A stretch of DNA of 64,000 nucleotides from Maribacter hydrothermalis (GTDB lineage: Bacteria; Bacteroidota; Bacteroidia; Flavobacteriales; Flavobacteriaceae): positions 2,480,001 to 2,544,000 of the forward strand of contig NZ_CP018760.1 in assembly GCF_001913155.1 (NCBI RefSeq), given 5' to 3'. How positions within the stretch are numbered: position 1 is the stretch's first letter; every line of letters begins with the position of its first letter. A program made the position numbers and the translations under genes. Positions 45,283 through 53,058 of this stretch are shown piece after piece. Below the pieces are notes generated by a model, which saw only the letters and a list, made by a program, of their open reading frames with translations, was not told the DNA's origin and ran no database searches.

Positions 45283-46035
45283 TGGGTAATTTTATTGAAT
45301 GTTTTTTTATGAAGAGATGAGAAGATGGCGAAGAAGCTATGAACTAGCTTAACGCAAAAGTCAATCACTATTTTAATGAAGCGTATAGAATTGGAAAGGT
45401 TAGATTTTCCTAATCAAAGAAGAAAACGTATTAAATCATCGAGACTTTATTATTACGTATATGGAACGGCAGGTTCTTGAACTATTTTAAAATGGCGTAA
45501 AAGAATGAAAATTGTGACTGCGTTAAGAAAAAGGTAAAGGACCAAAGTTTCTTCCTATTGTACGCAGGAAAATAATCTATCATAACTAAACTGTTGGTTT
45601 AATAATCTTTTGTAGGATTAGATAGAAATCATCAAAATTTAAAAACTTTATAATAAAGAAAATGTATCTCATGGATAATTTGGTGCTTTTTTCGAAAATC
45701 TATATAGAGTAGATCAAAGACATTAGCCCCAAAGGTACATGTCGCGATTGTAGCGAATGAAAATTATACGTCGTAAAATATGGGTTACCCTAAAGGACAA
45801 GTAGATAGACATTTAAAAACATATGACTAGTTATATGGTCGTTAAATGAGACTTTTTAAAAGAAATTTTAATTGAAATAGCTTAAAGAAGGAATCATTGG
45901 TGAATGTTCTCAACTTAGATAAAAAAAGAAATATAATTTATTTAAAATTTTAATTAGGATAAAATTGTCCGAAATAAAAAGGAATATTATCTTTGTATAG
46001 AATTTAAAAAATATTTTAAATGTTTTGGTAATTAG
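45283..46035. other. Non-coding, probably decayed stretch
   Basis: About 750 nt with no frame longer than about 30 codons on either strand that resembles a protein. Short in-frame fragments on the plus strand (for example around 45400-45490) read like protein but are broken by stops, consistent with gene decay beside the insertion site. The promoter at 45957-45995 lies within it. Confidence 0.5.
45957..45995 (+). promoter_or_regulatory. Promoter with NO-regulon-like operator, distal
   Basis: TTG (45965-45967), 20 nt, TATCTTTG (45988-45995): a complete Bacteroidota promoter. The 14-bp inverted repeat GGATAAAATTGTCC (45957-45970) covers the -33 element. A related site lies at 46222 and another before nirK. 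Confidence 0.7.
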
Positions 46036-46203
46036 ATCTATGCGAGCTATGGGGTGGGAGTTAAGGAATGTAATGCGGAAAAACCCTATTTAGTACACGA
46101 TAAATTTGTTGCCATACGTAACCTAAAACAAATGCTTGAAATTACCACTTTCTTTAAAATGACCTCAGGGTTGGTGGTAGGTCTAACTTGCTTAAAACGA
46201 TAA
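46036..46203 (+). pseudogene. Possible gene remnant downstream of the distal promoter
   Basis: A 55-codon open frame without a start codon (contains KPYLVHDKFVAIRNLKQMLE, ends CLKR). A start in another frame at 46040 (MRAMGWELRNVMRKNP) ends in a stop within it, as if a frameshift split one short gene. It lies between a good promoter and the cupin gene. The family is not recognised. Confidence 0.3.
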
Positions 46204-46221
46204 AAAATTTGAACATAAATA

Positions 46222-46235
46222 GGATAAAAATATCC
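46222..46235 (+). promoter_or_regulatory. NO-regulon-like operator, proximal to the cupin-ric operon
   Basis: Inverted repeat GGATAAAAATATCC, 20 nt before the cupin start codon. It matches the site at 45957 including flanking bases (TAGGATAAAA and TCCGA). Confidence 0.6.
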
Positions 46236-46255
46236 GATTTAATAAATGATATGAT

Positions 46256-46549
46256 ATGGAAGTACTGAATAAACCTGAATTGATGCACTTACAAATAGGT
46301 GATTCAATGAAAATTTTACAAGTAGCCGGTAGTGCAGGGATGCGAATACCACATCATTACTGTAGCCATGAAGCGGTTATAGTAGTGAATGAAGGTCTTG
46401 CCGTTTTGACCATGCCCGATTCGGAACAGCTGTTGGGCGCGGGAGATTCTTTCGTTATTCCGGCAAAAAAGGAGCATACCCTAAAAATCAAAAAAGACTT
46501 TAAGGCCTTGGCAATTATGGCCGTAGACTCGGAAATTAATTTTATATAA
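46256..46549 (+). CDS. Small cupin-domain protein
   Basis: 97 aa, a single cupin barrel: PHHYCSHEAVIVVNEGLAVLTM supplies the first motif (two His and a Glu), and GDSFVIPAKKEHTLKI the second. It could bind a metal or small ligand. It is the first gene of a four-gene operon for repair of nitrosative damage, 8 nt before ric, so a sensor or protective role under NO stress is plausible but unproven. Confidence 0.85.
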   Translation: MEVLNKPELMHLQIGDSMKILQVAGSAGMRIPHHYCSHEAVIVVNEGLAVLTMPDSEQLLGAGDSFVIPAKKEHTLKIKKDFKALAIMAVDSEINFI

Positions 46550-46557
46550 ATACGATC

Positions 46558-47283
46558 ATGGAAAATACCCTAGAAAAAACAATCGGACAAATGGTAGCGG
46601 ACGACTACCGTATCGCACAGGTTTTTAAAAACCATAAAATAGATTTTTGCTGCAAAGGCAATCGTAGTATAGAAGAAGTCGCCGAAAAATATAGGTTAGA
46701 TGTTCAAGTACTGCTTGCAGAAATTGATGAGGTGCAACGGCAGAATAACAATGACAATATCGATTTTAAATTGTGGCCCTTAGATTTGCTAGCCGATTAT
46801 ATCGAAAAAAGACATCACAGATACGTGGAGGAAAAAATACCTGTTCTTAAACAATACCTTGCCAAATTATGCAAAGTACATGGCGACAGACATCCCGAGC
46901 TTTTTGATATCAATGAGCATTTCAATGCTTCGGCGGGCGAACTGGCCATGCATATGAAAAAGGAAGAACTGCTTCTCTTTCCGTGGATACGTAAAATGGT
47001 AAAAGCCGAACAACAGAGAGAGCTGTTAGACAGACCTCATTTTGGCACGGTTAAAAACCCTATAGCCATGATGATGCAGGAACATGAGAACGAGGGCGAA
47101 CGTTTTAGGGTTATTGCAGGGTTAAGTAACGATTACACGCCCCCGGCCGATGCCTGCAACACTTATCGTGTAGCGTTTTCATTACTTAAGGAATTTGAAG
47201 AAGACCTGCACAGGCACATTCATTTAGAAAATAACATTTTGTTTCCCATGGCGGAGATCCTGGAACAAAAATTTGTATCGTAG
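46558..47283 (+). CDS. ric: Iron-sulfur cluster repair di-iron protein (RIC/YtfE/ScdA)
   Basis: 241 aa. The N-terminal ScdA_N domain (LEKTIGQMVADDYRIAQVFKNHKIDFCCKG) has the paired Cys. The following hemerythrin-like four-helix domain has the di-iron ligands His/Glu: KRHHRYVEEK, HGDRHPEL, HMKKEELLLFPWI, MQEHENEGERF and HIHLENNILFPM. It repairs Fe-S clusters damaged by nitric oxide or peroxide. It stands between the cupin and hemerythrin genes in one transcript. Confidence 0.94.
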   Translation: MENTLEKTIGQMVADDYRIAQVFKNHKIDFCCKGNRSIEEVAEKYRLDVQVLLAEIDEVQRQNNNDNIDFKLWPLDLLADYIEKRHHRYVEEKIPVLKQYLAKLCKVHGDRHPELFDINEHFNASAGELAMHMKKEELLLFPWIRKMVKAEQQRELLDRPHFGTVKNPIAMMMQEHENEGERFRVIAGLSNDYTPPADACNTYRVAFSLLKEFEEDLHRHIHLENNILFPMAEILEQKFVS

Positions 47284-47289
47284 GGCTTT

Positions 47290-47751
47290 ATGGAAACTAA
47301 GCCTATAAAGCGAAATAAAGCATTGCAGGGCGTAAGCCGTGAACACCACCATGGTCTTCTGCTCTGTTGGAAAATACGAACCGGATTTTCAAAGGGAATT
47401 TCGGAAGAGCGCATAAAAAAATATGTAGACTGGTTTTATGGTGTCCATTTGCTGCCCCATTTTGAATTGGAAGAAAATCATATTTTTCCAATTTTGGGCA
47501 AAGATCATGAACTGGTAAAAAAAGCGATTTCACAACATAAAAGGCTTCATAGGCTTTTTAATGAGACCGGTACGCTTTCAAAATCCTTAAGCTTAATTGA
47601 AGAAGAATTGGAACAACACATCCGTTTTGAAGAAAGGGTACTTTTCAATGAAATTCAAAAAATAGCAACCGAGGATCAATTAGGAACAATTTCAAAAATA
47701 CATAACGATGAAAAATTCAACGACAATATCGATGACACATTCTGGATCTGA
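47290..47751 (+). CDS. Hemerythrin HHE-domain protein
   Basis: 153 aa. A short HHE four-helix bundle: EHHHGLLLCWKIR near residue 18, HFELEENHIFPIL near 58, QHKRLHRLF near 83 and LEQHIRFEERVLFNEIQ near 105 give the His and Glu ligands for a di-iron site. It could bind oxygen or NO, complementing RIC. It overlaps the next gene. Confidence 0.9.
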   Translation: METKPIKRNKALQGVSREHHHGLLLCWKIRTGFSKGISEERIKKYVDWFYGVHLLPHFELEENHIFPILGKDHELVKKAISQHKRLHRLFNETGTLSKSLSLIEEELEQHIRFEERVLFNEIQKIATEDQLGTISKIHNDEKFNDNIDDTFWI

Positions 47752-48055
47752 AAAAGGGACTCATCCATTTTTAAGAGTATACCAAAGTCTTTTGGCCGAA
47801 TTTAAAAGAGAACAAACGGGTTATGCATCCATTGCTATCATAGGTCAAAGTTGCCTTGGATCAGCCGCAGCAATGGTATTATTAATGAGTGGCGTTGATC
47901 AGGTCATGAACCTGATATTACTTTTTTTGGTAACGATTTTATGCATGGCTTTCAATGGTGCCGTTTTGGCTCAGCTATCGTCGAAAATAACATTTAACCT
48001 ACTTATACTAACAGTTTTGTTCAGTAGCGTTGTAATTGTAGCCCACTTGTTCTAA
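47732..48055 (+). CDS. Small two-helix membrane protein of the ric operon
   Basis: 107 aa from ATG 47732 (an earlier ATG at 47708 gives 115 aa). A polar N-terminus of about 30 residues (HPFLRVYQSLLAEFKREQTGYAS) is followed by three hydrophobic stretches near residues 33-52, 55-77 and 83-105. No family is recognised. It overlaps the hemerythrin stop by 20 nt, so it is translationally coupled and likely acts with the NO-repair genes at the inner membrane. Confidence 0.75.
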   Translation: MTHSGSEKGTHPFLRVYQSLLAEFKREQTGYASIAIIGQSCLGSAAAMVLLMSGVDQVMNLILLFLVTILCMAFNGAVLAQLSSKITFNLLILTVLFSSVVIVAHLF

Positions 48056-48574
48056 TACTTGTAAAAGGTGTTGGTTTCATTAATCTTTACTCGATAATCG
48101 AGATTTAAATGCTTCGGCGCTTGTGTCGAAATTTAATCTTGATTTTCGTTTAAATACCTCATGGGCTTGCCATAAGGTAGTTGCCTTTTGTATTATTTCT
48201 ACAGAAAACTGCTTGGTTTTAATTGTCCCATTTAATGACTGGCTTGTATACTGCACTGTTCGCCATACATTTTACGCAAAATTGCGTATCGTGTATGGCT
48301 TATGGTGTTGGCAAAATAGTTAAAATTGTATTTGCTTTTATTATGAAAAAAACGGATTGGTTTTTATATTCATTGCTGTTTAGCAAATGAATTTACGCAA
48401 TGCCATATGGTAAAATTACACTATGCCAGTGTAAGACCAATTATATGTTAGGGATAGGCCTAACATTTTTGCAATGTGCTAATTTTTTTGCTAGCATATT
48501 TGCTAGGGATATATTCTGTTTTCAACCTATGTTTTTGTTATGTTTATGAACCGTTTATAATAGTTAGATAAAGC
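48056..48574. other. Non-coding region with hairpins
   Basis: 519 nt without a convincing gene. It contains a composite hairpin at 48262-48299 (outer GCCATACA/TGTATGGC, inner TACGCAA/TTGCGTA), partial repetition of its words at 48392-48410 (TTTACGCAATGCCATA), and GTTAGG-gatagg-CCTAAC near 48448. The repeated palindromic words suggest a recombination or repeat element remnant next to the restriction-gene fragment. Confidence 0.5.
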
Positions 48575-49282
48575 ATGACTCTCGCCCATTTCCTCGAAAA
48601 AACCTCAAGAAGAATCCTCAACTTCAACTTAGACCCTAAAATCCTAAAAGAAATCGAAGTTAGTTTGGGTCTACTATTTCTGGCCGAAGCCGAAGAAGGC
48701 GGTAATGTTTGTATGATTAACAGTCCTGAAGTGCGTTATGCTTATAAAGATACTTTTACGTCTATTGATTTGTTGAATTATATCTATGCTATACAGCTTG
48801 CACCCTGGTATAGTGATAAGTACAAAGAATTTTTAGATATCAATTTTCCAAAAGTGCCGTATCCTACCGATCAGAACGTTTTTTGGCAAATGGTACAATT
48901 AGGAGGTGAACTGCGTCAGTTGCATTGGTTGGAATCGCCCAAAATAACGGAGTACATTACAAGCTTTCCCGTAGATGGCAATAATAGGGTAGAACGAAAA
49001 TTTACAAGTTCAAGTCCAGGCTTTGAGCCAAGCAAATCACTGGACCATCAGCATTGCCAAAGGGGTAAAGTATGGATCAACAACACCCAATATTTTGACC
49101 ATGTACCTTTAACGGCATGGAAAATTTATTTAGGTGTACATCAACCCGCCCAAAAATGGCTTAAGGACCGTAGCGGCCGCATCCTTGATTTCGAGGAGAT
49201 ACTTCAATACCATAAAATCATCGTCGCCCTAACCGAGACACATCGGTTCATGCAAGTAATCAATACTATTAAAATAGATTAA
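48575..49282 (+). pseudogene. C-terminal remnant of a type ISP restriction-modification enzyme
   Basis: 235 aa. The sequence matches only the C-terminal target-recognition part of type ISP/IIG helicase-methylase-nuclease proteins: EVRYAYKDTFTSIDLLNYIYAIQLAPWYSDKYKEFL, FPKVPYPTD, LGGELRQLHWLESP, and the final KVWINNTQYFDHVP and HQPAQKWLKDRSGR. Full-length enzymes are several times longer; nuclease, helicase and methylase domains are absent upstream. It is therefore an amputated gene unlikely to cut or methylate DNA. The ATG at 48575 may be fortuitous. Confidence 0.8.
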
Positions 49283-49539
49283 TCTTTAATGAATTTTTAC
49301 ATGATTCCTTAGGCGGTAAGACCATTTGTGGTGTTTTGCGACAAATGTTCCCTTATGATAAAATGAAGCATTATTCCGACTATTTTACTTCTAATTAGGC
49401 ATGTGTCAACCAAAGGCTAAAGTCCATTTTTTAAACTGCTATTCCCTTAGATAATCTCTACACTTAAAAATCTTTGAAATATGACGAGTATCATAATTTA
49501 AGGAACTTTGGTATAATATTTTTGCTTTTAAATAATAAA

Positions 49540-49553
49540 GGACATTAATGTCC
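49540..49553 (+). promoter_or_regulatory. NO-regulon-like operator before nirK
   Basis: Perfect 14-bp palindrome GGACATTAATGTCC, 30 nt before the nirK start. A -7-like TATTTTTG lies at 49517-49524, so the site would sit just downstream of the transcript start where a repressor blocks elongation. The remaining 256 nt of the gap from 49283 show nothing else convincing. Confidence 0.65.
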
Positions 49554-49583
49554 TCTTTTTAAAAACGTATAAACCAAATACTG

Positions 49584-51041
49584 ATGAAACAAATTATATT
49601 CGCCCCAAAAATGCTGGTAATGGCCACTATTCTGTTTGGCTTGTTCACCTCCTGCAAGAACGAAATTCCTGAAAAGAAGTATGCCAGTAGTATGGATATT
49701 CCGGCAACCGTAGAAATGGTGGCCACCTTGACCTCACCACCTAATGTACCGCCTCCAACAGGTAAAAGATTGGCTAAAAAATTAATCGTGGATATGGAGA
49801 TTCTTGAACAGGAAGGTGAAATGACCAATGGCGTAAAATATGTATATTGGACATTTGGCGGAACGGTACCTGGTAGTTTTATTCGTACCAAGGTCGGCGA
49901 TGAAGTGGAATTCCACCTCAAAAATCACCCCGATAATAAATTGCCTCACAACATTGATCTACATGCGGTTACCGGCCCGGGCGGTGGTGCGGAATCTTCA
50001 TTTGTGGCTCCAGGACATGAAAAGGTGTTTTCGTTTAAAGTACTGAATCCGGGGCTATATGTGTACCACTGTGCCACCGCCCCTGTGGGGATGCACATCG
50101 CCAACGGTATGTATGGACTAATCTTGGTCGAGCCAGAAGAAGGCTTACCAGATGTGGATAAGGAATATTACATAATGCAAGGCGATTTCTATACCAAAGG
50201 GGCCAATGGTGAACGTGGGCTGCAACCTTTTGATATGCAAAAGGCAGTCGACGAAAAAGCCGACTATGTGGTATTTAATGGAAAAGTGGGTGCACTTACG
50301 GGTGACAACGCAATTACGGCCAATGTAGGTGAAACCGTACGGCTATATTTAGGTAACGGTGGACCTAATCTTGTTTCTTCTTTCCATGTTATTGGTGAAA
50401 TATTCGATAAAGTTCATGTAGAAGGGGGAAGTATAATCAATGAAAATGTTCAGACCACTTTGATTCCTGCCGGAGGTGCCGCTATTGTGGAGTTCAAGGT
50501 AGAAGTTCCTGGCACTTTTATATTGGTAGATCACTCTATTTTCAGGGCGTTCAATAAAGGTGCTTTAGGTATGCTAAAGGTTCAGGGCGACGAGAATGAA
50601 GCGGTCTATTCAGGAGAATTGCGCGACGATATTTATCTACCAGAAGGTGGTGGTATACAAAAAATGCCTGTTACGGGCGAAATACCTGAATCGGAAATTC
50701 CTGCGAAGTCAATGGCCGAGCGTATGGAGTTTGGGAAGCAAACCTATATGCAAACCTGTTTTGCCTGTCACCAGGCAGAAGGACAGGGTATACCTAATGC
50801 GTTCCCACCTTTGGCAAAATCAGATTACTTGAACGCAGATGTTAATAGGGCAATTGATATTGTATTACATGGTAAAACCGGAGAGATTACTGTAAACGGC
50901 GAAAAATATAATAGCGTAATGACCGCACAGACCCTTTCCGATGATGAAGTTGCAAATGTGCTTACCTATGTATATAATAGTTGGGGAAACAAGAAAACTG
51001 AAGTTACCCCGGCCATGGTAAAAAAGGTTAGAAATAAATAA
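49584..51041 (+). CDS. nirK: Copper nitrite reductase with fused C-terminal cytochrome c
   Basis: 485 aa lipoprotein (signal ends at LFTSC). Two cupredoxin domains: the catalytic Asp and first His in [10 protein letters not shown] near residue 118, the type 1 copper Cys-His-Met in [14 protein letters not shown] near 156-170, and further His residues in SSFHVIGE and [11 protein letters not shown] for type 2 copper. A monoheme cytochrome c follows from about 380, with CFACH and a Met-bearing loop. It reduces nitrite to NO in the periplasm, with the fused heme domain accepting electrons. NO reductase is not in this window. Confidence 0.94.
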   Translation: MKQIIFAPKMLVMATILFGLFTSCKNEIPEKKYASSMDIPATVEMVATLTSPPNVPPPTGKRLAKKLIVDMEILEQEGEMTNGVKYVYWTFGGTVPGSFIRTKVGDEVEFHLKNHPDNKLPHNIDLHAVTGPGGGAESSFVAPGHEKVFSFKVLNPGLYVYHCATAPVGMHIANGMYGLILVEPEEGLPDVDKEYYIMQGDFYTKGANGERGLQPFDMQKAVDEKADYVVFNGKVGALTGDNAITANVGETVRLYLGNGGPNLVSSFHVIGEIFDKVHVEGGSIINENVQTTLIPAGGAAIVEFKVEVPGTFILVDHSIFRAFNKGALGMLKVQGDENEAVYSGELRDDIYLPEGGGIQKMPVTGEIPESEIPAKSMAERMEFGKQTYMQTCFACHQAEGQGIPNAFPPLAKSDYLNADVNRAIDIVLHGKTGEITVNGEKYNSVMTAQTLSDDEVANVLTYVYNSWGNKKTEVTPAMVKKVRNK

Positions 51042-51056
51042 TAAACAAATAGAGTA

Positions 51057-51833
51057 ATGGAAACTTACGGAAAAACCATAGCCGTGCTTGCTTGCGTTTT
51101 GATTTTTCAAACGATACATTCACAAGTGGATATGGTGCAAATTAAGGGAGGAACATATATTCCATTATACGGGGTAGACTCCACAGCAGTGACCATTGAC
51201 GATTTTTCAATGGACGTTTACCCAGTAACCAATGTTGAGTATCTTGAATTCGTACGTAAGTTTCCCCAATGGCAAAAAAGTATGGTAAAACGTTTGTTCG
51301 CCGATGGTAATTATTTGGCAGGATGGGAAAATGATGAATCTTTAGGAGATGCACTCGCCCCCAATGCACCTATAACTAACATTTCTTGGTTTGCGGCAAA
51401 AAAATATTGTGAATGCCAAGATAAAAGATTGCCAACTGTAGATGAATGGGAATATGCCGCTATGGCCGATGAAAATATGGCCGATGCTAGAAAGAAAGAG
51501 AGTTACAACCAAAAAATACTAGATTGGTATGAAGCTCCTAAGACTTTTGATAAAAAAATCGGTTCTACTTTTAAAAATTATTGGGGCGTATACGATCTGC
51601 ACGGATTGGTGTGGGAATGGACGATGGATTTCAATTCTGTATTAATTTCGGGCGAATCACGAAAAGATGTAGACAAGGATAGTAATCTATTCTGTGGAAG
51701 TGCTGCCGTAGGAGCTTCCGACCTTATGAACTATGCCGCTTTTATGCGCTATGCATTTCGCGGGAGCATGAAGGCAAATTATTCCATAAAAAACTTGGGC
51801 TTCCGGTGTGCTAAGGATGGTATTAAAATTTAA
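51057..51833 (+). CDS. NirV-like formylglycine-generating-enzyme (SUMF1) family protein
   Basis: 258 aa. A signal peptide ends near IHSQV; the rest is an SUMF1/FGE-sulfatase fold (MVQIKGGTYIPLYG, FSMDVYPVTNVEYLEFVRKFP, RLPTVDEWEYAAMAD, GLVWEWTMDF, FRGS...NLGFRCAKD). Genes of this fold named nirV accompany nirK in several denitrifiers; the function is undefined. It lies 15 nt after nirK, in the same operon. Confidence 0.88.
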   Translation: METYGKTIAVLACVLIFQTIHSQVDMVQIKGGTYIPLYGVDSTAVTIDDFSMDVYPVTNVEYLEFVRKFPQWQKSMVKRLFADGNYLAGWENDESLGDALAPNAPITNISWFAAKKYCECQDKRLPTVDEWEYAAMADENMADARKKESYNQKILDWYEAPKTFDKKIGSTFKNYWGVYDLHGLVWEWTMDFNSVLISGESRKDVDKDSNLFCGSAAVGASDLMNYAAFMRYAFRGSMKANYSIKNLGFRCAKDGIKI

Positions 51834-51869
51834 AAAATTTTAATGGATCAATGAATTAAAATTCGACTT

Positions 51870-52583
51870 ATGAAGAAAATAACAACATTTATAATATTAC
51901 TTATTGTATTCGCAAATCTTACTTCCTGTAATGTTAAAAAGAAAGAAGAGTTGGCTACGGTAACCTACCAATGTCCTATGAAATGCGAGGGAGACAAGAT
52001 TTTTCACGAAGGGGGAACTTGTGCCGTCTGCAATATGGCACTTCAACCTGTTGAACCTAAAAGTAAAGAGATAAATAAAACGGAGGAAATCACGGATCTA
52101 TCAATTTACAACCTGCCATCGGTATGGACCGACCAAGACAATCATAAAATCGAATTAATAGATTTAAAAGACCATGTTGTAGTTATGGTCATGATATATA
52201 CCTCTTGTAGGGCGGCTTGCCCAAGACTTGCGGCCGATATGCGAAGTATAGAAGCGCAGATTCCTGAAGACAAAAAAAATAAATTAAAATTGGTATTGGT
52301 CAGTATCGACCCCGAGACCGATACGCCCGCACGCCTAAAGCAATTTGCTATCGAAAATGAAATGGATTCAAACCAATGGGTTTTTCTTAGGGGTTCTGAG
52401 GCGGATACTAGAGAATTTGCGGCTGTTCTTGCCGTAAATTACAAAAAGATTTCTCCGATGGATTTCTCACATTCCAATATTATTAGTGTTTTTGATCAAG
52501 GAGGAGAACTTGCATATCAAAAGGAAGGTCTTGGTGTAGATCATAAAAAAACAGTTGATAAAATCTTAGAACTCATACCCTAG
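51870..52583 (+). CDS. SCO1/SenC family copper chaperone with N-terminal metal-binding domain
   Basis: 237 aa lipoprotein (signal ends at NLTSC). An N-terminal heavy-metal-binding segment follows (YQCPMKCEG..FHEGGTCAVCNMALQPV, about 30-58), then a thioredoxin-fold SCO domain with the copper pair CRAAC near 112-116 and the conserved distal His in DFSHSNII. It would deliver copper to NirK or an oxidase. It is placed 36 nt after the NirV-like gene. Confidence 0.92.
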   Translation: MKKITTFIILLIVFANLTSCNVKKKEELATVTYQCPMKCEGDKIFHEGGTCAVCNMALQPVEPKSKEINKTEEITDLSIYNLPSVWTDQDNHKIELIDLKDHVVVMVMIYTSCRAACPRLAADMRSIEAQIPEDKKNKLKLVLVSIDPETDTPARLKQFAIENEMDSNQWVFLRGSEADTREFAAVLAVNYKKISPMDFSHSNIISVFDQGGELAYQKEGLGVDHKKTVDKILELIP

Positions 52584-53058
52584 ACCCACCTGTTTTTTAA
52601 TGGAATGAAAATAGCGTTATAATTAGTTTTTTATAACACATTGTTTAAAGATGCAATGGCAGGTTTTTAAGTGTTAAAGTTTATATTTTTTGGGAGCTTT
52701 GCTAGTAAAGCCGACGCTATTGATTATCATACCCATGGTGTGTTTAAAAAAATGTCATTTACCGTAGTTGATTGTCGATTTTTTTAAGAAACAGCAAATG
52801 TATCGAGAACCAATTGAGTATTAAATTGGTTCTCGATATTTTTTTTACTTCATCACGAAAGATTTTGATTGGTCTATCTTATTGTAGAGCTAGTTAAAAA
52901 AGCACAATAGGTTCACCTAAAAATACGAAGGAATGTTTCCTACAGGTAAGGTGGCTGACATGAAAATCAAGACAACATATTATCGATTATGGTAGGTTCA
53001 TGATCCAATGGATTGAACTGTTTCTAATTATAACCGATACAAATTTTGGGCGATCGGT
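52584..53058. other. Non-coding region with one strong terminator
   Basis: 475 nt with no gene-like frame. Its only clear element is the terminator at 52801-52848. The rest is AT-rich and featureless to inspection. Confidence 0.5.
52801..52848 (+). terminator. Strong rho-independent terminator
   Basis: 15-bp perfect stem TATCGAGAACCAATT / AATTGGTTCTCGATA with an 8-nt loop followed by a T-run. It is 218 nt after the SCO stop, so it ends the nirK operon with a long 3' untranslated region or an unrecognised short RNA. Confidence 0.88.

Noticed and set aside
48123..48323. 66-codon frame as a gene
   Set aside because: It runs through the composite hairpin at 48262-48299, has no recognisable composition or family and lies in a region rich in repeats.
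48056..48574. Integron attC-like site, because of the GTTAGG/CCTAAC inverted repeat
   Set aside because: The core-site order and spacing do not fit attC, and no integron integrase or cassette array is present.
49481..49494. ATGACGAGTATCAT as an FNR/CRP-type site before nirK
   Set aside because: The symmetry is imperfect and does not match the TTGA-N6-TCAA pattern; the GGACATTAATGTCC site is far better.
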